Positions 29,684 through 38,637 of a DNA stretch of 51,352 nucleotides are shown here, in pieces. A program made the position numbers and the translations under genes. The notes under the pieces were generated by a model. It was not told the DNA's origin. It saw only the letters and a list, made by a program, of their open reading frames with translations, and did no database searches. Source of the DNA: Gammaproteobacteria bacterium (lineage in GTDB: Bacteria; Pseudomonadota; Gammaproteobacteria; DSM-19610); NCBI GenBank assembly GCA_030621785.1, contig JAUXGZ010000003.1:1-51352 (forward strand), given 5' to 3'. Numbering within the stretch: position 1 is the first letter of the stretch; the number at the start of each line of letters is the position of its first letter.

Positions 29684-30553
29684 ATGCCGGAACACCGTAC
29701 GGCATTCACCAACCGCCTGGGCAATCGTTCCAGCAACCAGGATCGTTGTCTGGTGCTGAATCGGTCCGGCCAGACGCTGCTGGTGGTTGCCGACGGCATG
29801 GGTGGCCACGCTCGCGGCGACCTGGCAGCCCAGACTGCGATCGACAGCCTGACCGCCAGCTTCCGCCGTGAGTCGGCCCGGATTGCCGATCCACAGGCAT
29901 TCCTGCTGCATGCGCTGGAAACCGCGCATCTGGATATCGTCGGGGCCGGCAATGCCCAACGGCCACCGGTGGTGCCACGCACCACTTGTGTGGCCTGCCT
30001 GGTAGACGACAACCGGGCCAGCTGGGCACACGTCGGCGACAGCCGGCTATACCTGCTGCGCGAGGGCCAGGTATTCCGGCGCACGCGCGACCACACACCG
30101 CTGGAAGAACTGCTGCGCACCGGCGTCATCAGCGATGACGAAATGCGCAGCCATCCACTGCGCAACAGTGTCAGCCGCTGTTGCGGAGGCTGCGCGCACC
30201 CGCCACAAATCAGCATGGACAGTGCCGAGCTGCAAGCCGGCGACACTCTGCTGCTGTGCTCGGACGGATTGTGGTCCGCACTGCCGGAACAACAATTGAT
30301 CGATCTCGCGGGCAGCGACGACCTCGAGGCCGCCACCAACCAGCTGGCCGCACTGGCTGAAACCACCAGTTATCCGCACAGCGACAATATCAGCCTGGCA
30401 ACCCTGCGCTGTATGTCAGCGGCTACAGACAAGCCGGCGATACCGACAGCCCCAAGCGCCCCCGGAGCATCGCCGGAAGACCCCGTACAACAGGCAATTG
30501 ACGATATTCATCGAGCAATGCTGGACTATGCCTCCGAAATGAAAAAGAATTAG
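29684..30553 (+). CDS. PP2C-family protein phosphatase
   Basis: NQDRCLV, VVADGMGGHARGDLAAQTAI, WAHVGDSRLYLLREG, LLLCSDGLWSAL. Confidence 0.95.
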   Translation: MPEHRTAFTNRLGNRSSNQDRCLVLNRSGQTLLVVADGMGGHARGDLAAQTAIDSLTASFRRESARIADPQAFLLHALETAHLDIVGAGNAQRPPVVPRTTCVACLVDDNRASWAHVGDSRLYLLREGQVFRRTRDHTPLEELLRTGVISDDEMRSHPLRNSVSRCCGGCAHPPQISMDSAELQAGDTLLLCSDGLWSALPEQQLIDLAGSDDLEAATNQLAALAETTSYPHSDNISLATLRCMSAATDKPAIPTAPSAPGASPEDPVQQAIDDIHRAMLDYASEMKKN

Positions 30554-30595
30554 CGGCGTAACATACCCCCTGCCACTCATTTCGAGGAACAAGAT

Positions 30596-31312
30596 ATGCG
30601 CCCCAGTAACCGCGCACCGGACGAGATGCGCCCGGTCACCCTTACCCGTAACTACACCATGCATGCCGAGGGATCAGTACTCGTCGAATTCGGCAATACC
30701 CGGGTTCTCTGCACGGCCAGCATCGAGGATCGAGTGCCCGGATTCCTGCGTGGCAAGGGCCAGGGCTGGGTCACCGCGGAGTATGGCATGCTGCCACGCT
30801 CCACCACGTCGCGCATGGGCCGGGAAGCCGCACGCGGCAAACAGGGTGGGCGCACCATGGAAATCCAGCGCCTCATCGGCCGCTCCCTGCGCGCCATCGT
30901 GGACATGAAGAAACTCGGCGAACGCTCGGTCACCATCGACTGCGACGTCATACAGGCCGACGGCGGCACTCGCACCGCCAGCATCACCGGCGGTTACGTC
31001 GCACTGGCCGATGCCGTCAACAAGCTGCTGAGTGACGGCTCGCTCAAGAAAAACCCCTTGACCGGTTCGGTGGCATCGGTATCGGTGGGTATTTACAAGG
31101 GAACACCGGTACTCGATCTCGACTATCCGGAGGACTCCAACGCCGAAACCGACATGAACGTCGTCATGACCGATGCCGGCCACTTCATCGAGGTGCAGGG
31201 TACCGCCGAAGGCCATCCGTTCACCGAAGACGAGATGCACCGGATGCTGGCACTGGCGAAAAAGGGCATTGCCGAACTCTGCGACCGGCAGCTGGCAGCG
31301 CTGGCGGTATGA
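30596..31312 (+). CDS. rph: Ribonuclease PH
   Basis: [70 protein letters not shown]. Confidence 0.98.
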   Translation: MRPSNRAPDEMRPVTLTRNYTMHAEGSVLVEFGNTRVLCTASIEDRVPGFLRGKGQGWVTAEYGMLPRSTTSRMGREAARGKQGGRTMEIQRLIGRSLRAIVDMKKLGERSVTIDCDVIQADGGTRTASITGGYVALADAVNKLLSDGSLKKNPLTGSVASVSVGIYKGTPVLDLDYPEDSNAETDMNVVMTDAGHFIEVQGTAEGHPFTEDEMHRMLALAKKGIAELCDRQLAALAV

Positions 31313-31902
31313 ACCGGCGCATCGTCCTTGCCACCGGCAACCAGGGCAAGGTTCGCGAAATCAACCAGTTGCTGGAAAGCAGCGGACTGGAGACCGCACC
31401 CCAGTCCGACTTCGACGTGCCGGAAATAGAGGAAACCGGGCTGACCTTCATCGAAAATGCCATCCTCAAGGCGCGCAACGCCGCGGCCCACTCCGGGTTG
31501 CCGGCGATCGCCGACGACTCCGGCCTGGAAGTCGATGCCCTGCAGGGCGCTCCCGGCATTTACTCAGCGCGTTACGCCGGTAGCGGTGCTAGCGACCAGG
31601 CCAACCTGGAGAAACTGCTGCGAGACATGAGCGACGTAGCCGAAGCGCAACGCGGGGCGCGTTTCCAGTGCGTTATGGTCTACCTGCGTCACGCCGCCGA
31701 CCCCACTCCGTTGATCTTTCAGGGCACCTGGGAAGGCAGCATTCTGGCTGCACCGCAGGGTGACAACGGCTTTGGTTACGACCCGGTGTTCCATGTCCCC
31801 GGCGAACGCTGTTCCTCGGCCGAACTGGAGGCCGGGGTGAAGAATCGCCTCAGCCACCGCGGCCAGGCACTGCGCAAACTGGTCGGCGCGTTGGCGACGT
31901 AA
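31309..31902 (+). CDS. rdgB: XTP/dITP diphosphatase
   Basis: [63 protein letters not shown] overlap with rph. Confidence 0.97.
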   Translation: MNRRIVLATGNQGKVREINQLLESSGLETAPQSDFDVPEIEETGLTFIENAILKARNAAAHSGLPAIADDSGLEVDALQGAPGIYSARYAGSGASDQANLEKLLRDMSDVAEAQRGARFQCVMVYLRHAADPTPLIFQGTWEGSILAAPQGDNGFGYDPVFHVPGERCSSAELEAGVKNRLSHRGQALRKLVGALAT

Positions 31903-31921
31903 ACGCCGGCACCGACCGCGA

Positions 31922-33112
31922 TTGCCTGCCTTGCCCGACTTCCAGACCTTGCCGCCGCTGGCCCTCTACGTTCACATACCCTGGTGTGTGCGGAAATGTC
32001 CATACTGCGACTTCAATTCGCACCCGCTACGCGAGCCGCTGCCAGAGTACGAGTACGTCGCGGCCCTGCTGCGGGATCTGGAACAGGATCTGCCCTCGGT
32101 GTGGGGGCGCACCGTACAGAGCATCTTTATCGGTGGTGGCACACCCAGCCTGTTTTCGTCCGACTCGATTGAACTCCTGCTGAGTGGTATCCGTGCACGC
32201 CTGCCGCTCAAACCCGGCGCCGAGATCACCCTGGAGGCCAATCCCGGCACGGCGGAGCAGGAACGCTTTAGCGGCTACCGCGAGGCCGGGATCAACCGGC
32301 TGTCCATCGGAGTGCAAAGCCTGTCCGATTTTCACCTGCGTGAACTGGGTCGCATTCACAATGCACAGGAAGCCATCAGAGCGGTGGAAACGGCGCGCGC
32401 GGCCGGCTTCGACAACTTCAACCTGGATCTGATGTTCGGCCTGCCGCAGCAAGACCGGCAACAGGCACTCGACGACCTGCGGGCGGTAATTGAACTACAG
32501 CCGACACACCTGTCCTGGTACCAGCTGACGCTGGAGCCCAACACCTTGTTTCATGCCCGTCCTCCACCGTTGCCCGACGACGATCAGCGTGCGGAAATGC
32601 AGGCTGCCGGCGAGTCCCTTTTCGAACAGCACGGCTATACGCAGTACGAGGTGTCTGCCTGGTCACAACCGGGCAAACAGTGCCGACACAACCTCAACTA
32701 CTGGCAATTCGGCGATTACCTGGGCATTGGCGCAGGCGCTCATGCCAAGATCAGCAATGCCGCCAGTGGCCGAATATGCAGAAGCTCGCGGAAACGCCAC
32801 CCGCTGGAATACCTGCAACACGCCGCAACCGGTTCCGCTGTTTCCGAACGGCGCGAACTGGCCGATGCAGATATTGTGTTTGAATTCGCACTAAACCGGC
32901 TGCGCCTGAAACAGGCATTCACGCTGACCGACTTCGAGAGCGCCTGCGGTTTGCCACGTGGCAGCCTCGAAAAACCAATCGCTGCAGCCGTTGTGCAGGG
33001 ACTGCTGGTCCGGGACGGCGAACAGATCCGGCACACTGCACAGGGCTGGTCGTTTCTCAATGACCTGGTGGAACAGTTTCTGCCGGAAGCAATCGAGAGT
33101 GACAATGCTTGA
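31922..33112 (+). CDS. hemW: Heme chaperone HemW (radical SAM)
   Basis: LYVHIPWCVRKCPYCDFNSH, FIGGGTPSLFS, RLSIGVQSLSDFHLRELGRIHNAQEA; TTG start uncertain. Confidence 0.96.
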   Translation: MPALPDFQTLPPLALYVHIPWCVRKCPYCDFNSHPLREPLPEYEYVAALLRDLEQDLPSVWGRTVQSIFIGGGTPSLFSSDSIELLLSGIRARLPLKPGAEITLEANPGTAEQERFSGYREAGINRLSIGVQSLSDFHLRELGRIHNAQEAIRAVETARAAGFDNFNLDLMFGLPQQDRQQALDDLRAVIELQPTHLSWYQLTLEPNTLFHARPPPLPDDDQRAEMQAAGESLFEQHGYTQYEVSAWSQPGKQCRHNLNYWQFGDYLGIGAGAHAKISNAASGRICRSSRKRHPLEYLQHAATGSAVSERRELADADIVFEFALNRLRLKQAFTLTDFESACGLPRGSLEKPIAAAVVQGLLVRDGEQIRHTAQGWSFLNDLVEQFLPEAIESDNA

Positions 33113-33293
33113 CTGCATATGGATAGACTGCCCCTACTGCGGCGAATGCTTCGAAACCAGCGTCGACTGCAGCGCTGGAAACCAGCACTACATAGAGGAC
33201 TGCCAGATTTGCTGTCGACCGATAGAGGTATACGTCAGTACCCATTCGGATGGCAGCCTCGCGGACGTAAGCGCCGGACGAGACGATGACTGA
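33105..33293 (+). CDS. CPXCG-motif cysteine-rich zinc-ribbon protein
   Basis: MLDCIWIDCPYCGECFETSVDCSAGNQHYIEDCQICCRPIEV; overlaps hemW stop. Confidence 0.88.
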   Translation: MLDCIWIDCPYCGECFETSVDCSAGNQHYIEDCQICCRPIEVYVSTHSDGSLADVSAGRDDD

Positions 33294-33622
33294 AATTCCC
33301 GGGAACCCGTCCAGCCCTGCCCCGTCATTTATTTAGCAGAAAAAAACCGGGTGCGATAAGCTATTGAATAAAAGTAGTTAACTTTTTTGACGAAACATGG
33401 ACATTCGGCGTCTTTTTTGTAGGAAATCGTCCATGTTTGCCGCCAAAAGCTGCCCCCTGGCGGGACAGAATTCATAAATTACAATTATAATTCAAGCAGA
33501 TAACAAGCTTTTCGTCGCCGTTTGGGTGCCATGCTCCCATGTGATAGTCTTTTCTCCAGCAACACCAAAAACACCAATAATCGCAGCCACACAGGACTGC
33601 GAATCGCCCGGAGGTAATTGTC

Positions 33623-33991
33623 ATGGCGCAAGTAAAGTCCGCACAGACCGACGCAAGAACCCCACTGATCGATTTCGATCAGTGGGCAAAACTGGCAAAA
33701 TCGGACCCGGAAGCCTTTGAGGCGCAGCGAGAAAAAGCGATCGAGGACATGATCGGACTGCTGCCGGCACACCGCCAGCAACGCATGCGCTGCCTGCAAT
33801 GGAAAATCGACCAGGTGCGTAACCGCGCCGGCACTCCGCTCGCCGCGTGCATCCGCATCAGCGAAATGATGTGGGATTCCCTGACCGGTTCCGGTGGTCT
33901 GCGCGATGTGCTGGGCCAGCTGAGCCAGGAATCCGTGCAACCCCTGCCAAGGGCACCGGTACTGGAAATGCGGCCCTCCCGGCAACCGTAA
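33623..33991 (+). CDS. DUF3135 family protein
   Basis: FDQWAKLAKSDPEAFEAQREKAIEDMI ... RMRCLQWKIDQVRNRAGTPLAACIRISEMMWDSLTGSGGL; RBS cggaggtaattgtc. Confidence 0.8.
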   Translation: MAQVKSAQTDARTPLIDFDQWAKLAKSDPEAFEAQREKAIEDMIGLLPAHRQQRMRCLQWKIDQVRNRAGTPLAACIRISEMMWDSLTGSGGLRDVLGQLSQESVQPLPRAPVLEMRPSRQP

Positions 33992-34120
33992 GCGCCCCGG
34001 CAACCGGCCCTGGGCATTGGGCTTGTCCGCACCGGATGTTTGCAGTATCATTCGCCGCCTTTCGGCAGCTGTGCCATCCGTTCCGGTGCACTGTCAGCAA
34101 TGATTTGAGGTCAGGACCGC

Positions 34121-34333
34121 ATGAAACCGGATATCCATCCCGCATACAGTGACATCAACGTAAGCTGCAGCTGCGGCAACAGCTTCAAGACCCGTTCCAC
34201 CGTGGGCAAGGATCTCAATATTGAAGTCTGTTCACAGTGTCACCCGTTCTACACGGGCAAACAGAAAATGCTGGATACCGGCGGGCGCGTAGACCGCTTC
34301 CGCAAGAAATACGGGATCAACAAATCCTCCTGA
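34121..34333 (+). CDS. rpmE: Ribosomal protein bL31
   Basis: [65 protein letters not shown]. Confidence 0.98.
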   Translation: MKPDIHPAYSDINVSCSCGNSFKTRSTVGKDLNIEVCSQCHPFYTGKQKMLDTGGRVDRFRKKYGINKSS

Positions 34334-35133
34334 TGCCGGCAAAATCCTGGGTCAACAAAAAGGCGCCCTGCTCGGGCGTCTTTTTTTTACTGCTGATCTT
34401 CTCGCCCGGAATATACGCCGCCGCCTGCACGCCGCCCGCTTCCGCCGACACGGTAAAGGTCCGTCAGGTGTACGACGGCGACACGCTGACACTCTCCGAC
34501 GGCCGCAGGATACGCCTGATCGGTATCAATACGCCGGAAATGACCAGCAAGAAACACCCCGGCGAGCCGCTGGCGATCGAGGCTCGCAACCGCCTTCGAC
34601 AACTCTTGTTCCAGCATGGCAACCGGGTACAGATAGTGGTCGGCAAGGAGCCGAAGGACCGTTACGGACGCACCCTCGGGCACCTGTGGTTACCGGGCGA
34701 CGAAAGCATCACCGCCACCCTGCTACGCGAAGGCTACGGCTGGGCGATCACCGTGCCTCCCAACCTCGGCTACCTGGACTGTTATCAGTCCGCTGAAAAA
34801 ACCGCCCGTGAGCGTGACAACGGGGTCTGGAAACATTCCCGCTACCAGCCGGTGCAATCCACCGACCTCAAGCTTAGCAGCAGCGGTTTTCAGCGAGTAC
34901 GGGGCGCAATCACCCGTGTGAACCGGGGCGGTGGAGCCCTGTGGATTAACCTCGAAGGACGCTTCGCCATCCGCATCCCGGAAGCCGACCTCGAATGGTT
35001 CCCCGACCCACCGGAACGCTCCTGGATCGGCCGGAAAATCGAGGTGCGCGGCTGGCTGTACAGCGTCAAAGGTGAACTGCGCACCAACGTTCACCACCCG
35101 GCTGCGCTGCAGATCCTGAACCAGGGCCTGTAA
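34333..35133 (+). CDS. Thermonuclease (SNase) domain secreted protein
   Basis: VRQVYDGDTLTLSDGRRIRLIGINTPE, KEPKDRYGRTLGHLWL; ATG shares a base with the rpmE TGA; signal peptide. Confidence 0.88.
   Translation: MPAKSWVNKKAPCSGVFFLLLIFSPGIYAAACTPPASADTVKVRQVYDGDTLTLSDGRRIRLIGINTPEMTSKKHPGEPLAIEARNRLRQLLFQHGNRVQIVVGKEPKDRYGRTLGHLWLPGDESITATLLREGYGWAITVPPNLGYLDCYQSAEKTARERDNGVWKHSRYQPVQSTDLKLSSSGFQRVRGAITRVNRGGGALWINLEGRFAIRIPEADLEWFPDPPERSWIGRKIEVRGWLYSVKGELRTNVHHPAALQILNQGL
34356..34388 (+). terminator. Intrinsic terminator after rpmE, inside the 5' coding region of the nuclease gene
   Basis: GGCGCCC-tgctc-GGGCGTC followed by TTTTTTTT, preceded by A tract. Confidence 0.85.
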
Positions 35134-35234
35134 CGAACAAATTATTCACCTGAGGAAGCGGGGTCAGCGGCACAGGTTGGGCTGAGCCCGCGAAGCCCAG
35201 GCTGTAGAATCCACGTATGGCCGACATCCGGATA

Positions 35235-36686
35235 ATGAAACTCCTGCAGCACCTCCTGCTGATCACTGTGCTGGCTAACCTGGCCGGCTGCGCTACCAAC
35301 CCGGTCACCGGCGACCAGGATTTTGTCCTGATGTCGGAACAGGAAGAAATCAGCCTCGGTCGCAACTACCACAAGCAAATCCTCCAGGAAATGCCGGCCT
35401 ACAAGGACCCGGCACTGACCGCCTACGTGAACCAGGTCGGGCAACGCGTGGCACGTGTCAGCCATCGCGCAGAGCTGGATTTCCACTTTACCGTTGTCGA
35501 CTCCCCGCAGGTGAACGCATTTGCCCTGCCGGGCGGCTACGTCTACGTCAACCGCGGCCTGCTGGCCTATCTCGACTCGGAGGCCGAACTGGCCGCCGTA
35601 CTGGGACACGAAGTTGGCCATGTCACTGCCCGCCATGGCGTCCGCCAGCAGAGTGCCTCGACCGCCGCCGGCGTCGCCGGAGCTATCCTACAGGCCACCA
35701 CCGGAGTACAGGGCTCGCAGGATCTGTTTAACGTATTTGGCAAGGCAATCCTGAGTGGCTACGGCCGCGAGCACGAACTCGAGTCCGACCGGCTCGGAGC
35801 CCAGTACCTGGCCCGGGCAGGATATGATCCGCAGGCCATGCTGGACGTTATCGGCGTGCTCAAGAACCAGGAAATCTGGGCCAAACAACTGGCACGCGAG
35901 AAAGGCACCGCACCAGCCAACTACCATGGCGTGTTTGCCAGCCATCCCGATAATGACCGCCGGCTGCAGGAAGTGGTAGGCGAAGCCAGTCACCTGAAAA
36001 CCAGCAACACACCACGGATCGGTCGACAGGAATACCTGCAACAGATGGAGGGCCTGACCTACGGCCCCGGAGAGGATGAGGGCGTGGTGCGTGGCAACCG
36101 TTTTCTGCACAAACCGCTAAACTTTGGCCTGACCTTCCCCGAAAGATGGAAAATCGCCAACCAGACCGACCGGCTGATCGCCACCGATCCGGGCCAGAAG
36201 GGATTCATCGAAATCACCATCGACCCGCGCCCCGCGAAGCTGACTCCGGCCCGGTTCATGAAGAAAAAGGGCCTGAAAGATCTGCGTGGCGGATCTGCGT
36301 TCAAGGTTGGCAAGTTTAGTGGCTATACGGGCACGGCCCCGGTGAAGATTTCCCAGGGACAACGCCTGGCCCGCTTTACCGTCCTGTTCGATGACAACAA
36401 TGCGTTTCTTTTTAGCGGCGTCAGCATCGATCCACGCCAGCGGCAGAAATTCGACAAACAGTTCCTGGCAATCGCACGCAGCTTCAGGCGTCTGTCCGCC
36501 GCCGAACGCAAGCAGGCCAGCGCCCGACACCTGCACCTGGTCAAGGCCAAAGCCGGCACGCGCATGGCAGACCTGGCGCGCAAATCGCCATTGAGGGAAC
36601 ACGCCGAGGAACAGCTGCGGCTGCTGAACAATCTCTACCCCGAAGGTGAACCGGAAGCCGGCCAGACTCTCAAGCTGGTACGTTGA
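35235..36686 (+). CDS. M48-family metalloprotease lipoprotein
   Basis: Lipobox NLAGCATNPVTG; AAVLGHEVGHVTARHG; HELESDRLGAQYLARAGYDP. ORF extends to 35217. Confidence 0.95.
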   Translation: MKLLQHLLLITVLANLAGCATNPVTGDQDFVLMSEQEEISLGRNYHKQILQEMPAYKDPALTAYVNQVGQRVARVSHRAELDFHFTVVDSPQVNAFALPGGYVYVNRGLLAYLDSEAELAAVLGHEVGHVTARHGVRQQSASTAAGVAGAILQATTGVQGSQDLFNVFGKAILSGYGREHELESDRLGAQYLARAGYDPQAMLDVIGVLKNQEIWAKQLAREKGTAPANYHGVFASHPDNDRRLQEVVGEASHLKTSNTPRIGRQEYLQQMEGLTYGPGEDEGVVRGNRFLHKPLNFGLTFPERWKIANQTDRLIATDPGQKGFIEITIDPRPAKLTPARFMKKKGLKDLRGGSAFKVGKFSGYTGTAPVKISQGQRLARFTVLFDDNNAFLFSGVSIDPRQRQKFDKQFLAIARSFRRLSAAERKQASARHLHLVKAKAGTRMADLARKSPLREHAEEQLRLLNNLYPEGEPEAGQTLKLVR

Positions 36687-36735
36687 ACAATAATACGGTC
36701 AGTACTGCTATGATGTGGCACCGTTGATTCGCTGT

Positions 36736-38007
36736 ATGGCAAAAACCGCTATGTATGAAGATCTGAAACAGAAGACTCTCGATTACCACGAATTTCCCAC
36801 CCCGGGAAAGGTATCGATCAACATCACCAAACCCTGCACCACCCAGGCAGAACTATCGCTGGCCTATACACCCGGTGTCGCCGAGCCGGTGCGTGCCATC
36901 GCCGAAAACATCGACAACGCGTATCGCTACACCAGCAAGGGAAACCTGGTTGCAGTAATCACCGACGGCACTGCGGTACTGGGCCTGGGGAATGTCGGCG
37001 CACTCGCCGGCAAGCCGGTCATGGAAGGCAAGGGCGTACTGTTCAAACGCTTTGCCGATATCGACGTGTTCGATATCGAAGTGGACGCCGACACGCCCGC
37101 ACAGTTCATCGAAACCGTCGCGCGTATAGCCGGTGGCTTCGGCGGCATCAACCTGGAAGACATCGCGGCACCCCACTGTTTCGAGATCGAACGCATACTG
37201 ATAGAACAACTGGACATACCGGTATTTCACGACGACCAGCACGGCACCGCGATCATTATCTGCGCCGGCCTGCTGAATGCACTGGAACTAAAGGGCAAAC
37301 AGCTGGCACAGGCGCAGATCGTCTGCCTGGGTGCCGGTGCTGCCGGTATCGCTTCGATGCGCCTGTTGATAGCGCTGGGCGCACAGCCGGAAAACATTTT
37401 CATGGTCGACCGCAGCGGTATCATCCATAGCGAGCGCACCGGTCTCAATGTCTACAAACAGGAGTTCGCCGTCCATACCGACCGCCGCACGCTGGCAGAC
37501 GCCATGCAGGGCGCAGATGTGTTCATTGGCGTATCCGGCCCCAACCTGGTCAGCGCTGACATGCTCGCCGGCATGTCTGACCACCCCATTGTTTTCGCAC
37601 TCTCCAACCCGGACCCGGAAATCAATCCGCAGCTGGCCCACGAGGTACGTCCGGACATCATCATGGCAACCGGCCGCAGCGACTTTCCCAACCAGGTAAA
37701 CAACGTACTGGGGTTTCCGTTTATCTTTCGCGGTGCACTGGATGTACGGGCAACGGTAATCAACCAGGAAATGCAGATGGCCGCAGTCGAGGGACTGCGT
37801 GCGCTGACACACGAACCGGTACTACCTGAAATTCTCGAAGCCTACCGGCTGGACAAGATGGAATTCGGCCCGAACTACATCATTCCCACACCGTTTGACC
37901 CACGCCTGATGGATTTCGTACCGCCCGCAGTCGCACAGGCTGCGGTGGACTCAGGCGTAGCCCGAACCGGCTTCCCGCCGCACTACAGGCCGGCACCACA
38001 CCTTTAA
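36736..38007 (+). CDS. NAD(P)-dependent malic enzyme (short form)
   Basis: SLAYTPGVAEPVRAIAE, VITDGTAVLGLGNVGALAGKPVMEGKGVLFKRFADIDVFDIEVD, HDDQHGTAIIICAGLLNAL. Confidence 0.96.
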   Translation: MAKTAMYEDLKQKTLDYHEFPTPGKVSINITKPCTTQAELSLAYTPGVAEPVRAIAENIDNAYRYTSKGNLVAVITDGTAVLGLGNVGALAGKPVMEGKGVLFKRFADIDVFDIEVDADTPAQFIETVARIAGGFGGINLEDIAAPHCFEIERILIEQLDIPVFHDDQHGTAIIICAGLLNALELKGKQLAQAQIVCLGAGAAGIASMRLLIALGAQPENIFMVDRSGIIHSERTGLNVYKQEFAVHTDRRTLADAMQGADVFIGVSGPNLVSADMLAGMSDHPIVFALSNPDPEINPQLAHEVRPDIIMATGRSDFPNQVNNVLGFPFIFRGALDVRATVINQEMQMAAVEGLRALTHEPVLPEILEAYRLDKMEFGPNYIIPTPFDPRLMDFVPPAVAQAAVDSGVARTGFPPHYRPAPHL

Positions 38008-38609
38008 CCTTCAAGCAACGCCTCAACTTCCGGGCGGGACGCCCTCACCATGGGCTTTCCATCCACCGGACTGCGTGGCGCCTCACGGCGCCCTTCGACC
38101 GGAAACACCACCACCTCCACCGGGGTTTCGCCGGCCATAAACTGGTAGGCAGGCAACTCACTCCACTCCTCGCGACTGACGCGCAGACGACGGCTGACAG
38201 TCACGAAGGGAACTTTCGCTTCCATCAGGAACAGACCCACGTCTTCGGCGGTATCGGCAAACAGGTGCAAATTGATATCCGCGTGCCGGCCAGCAGTCCC
38301 GCTCAACACCGAACCTACCAGCCGGGGCCGGAAGCTGGTAAAAAAAAGCATGGCCTGAATGGCCGCCTCGCGCAGCGAACGCAGGTGGCTGGCCTGTTCA
38401 TCACTGTGGAACAGGCGTTGGTGTTCGGAGAGTGCCGCTTCGATTTCCTTATTGCGTGGCATATTACGCGTATCGGGTGCCCCGAGGTGCTGGGCTGCCT
38501 TGCGCTTGGCGGCATGAAAATCCTGAATGCCTTCCTCGTCCATCAGTCGGGCCGCTTCCTGGGCAATACGTGCCCGCATTTGCTGGTCTCGTCCTGCAGC
38601 TCTGCCCAT
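38004..38609 (-). CDS. Conserved hypothetical protein, nucleotidyltransferase-like
   Basis: RPRLVGSVLSGTAGRHADINLHLFAD; convergent with the malic enzyme, stops overlap. Confidence 0.65.
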   Translation of the reverse strand: MGRAAGRDQQMRARIAQEAARLMDEEGIQDFHAAKRKAAQHLGAPDTRNMPRNKEIEAALSEHQRLFHSDEQASHLRSLREAAIQAMLFFTSFRPRLVGSVLSGTAGRHADINLHLFADTAEDVGLFLMEAKVPFVTVSRRLRVSREEWSELPAYQFMAGETPVEVVVFPVEGRREAPRSPVDGKPMVRASRPEVEALLEG

Positions 38610-38637
38610 GATCTTCCCGACCTTTAAGAACTATTTG

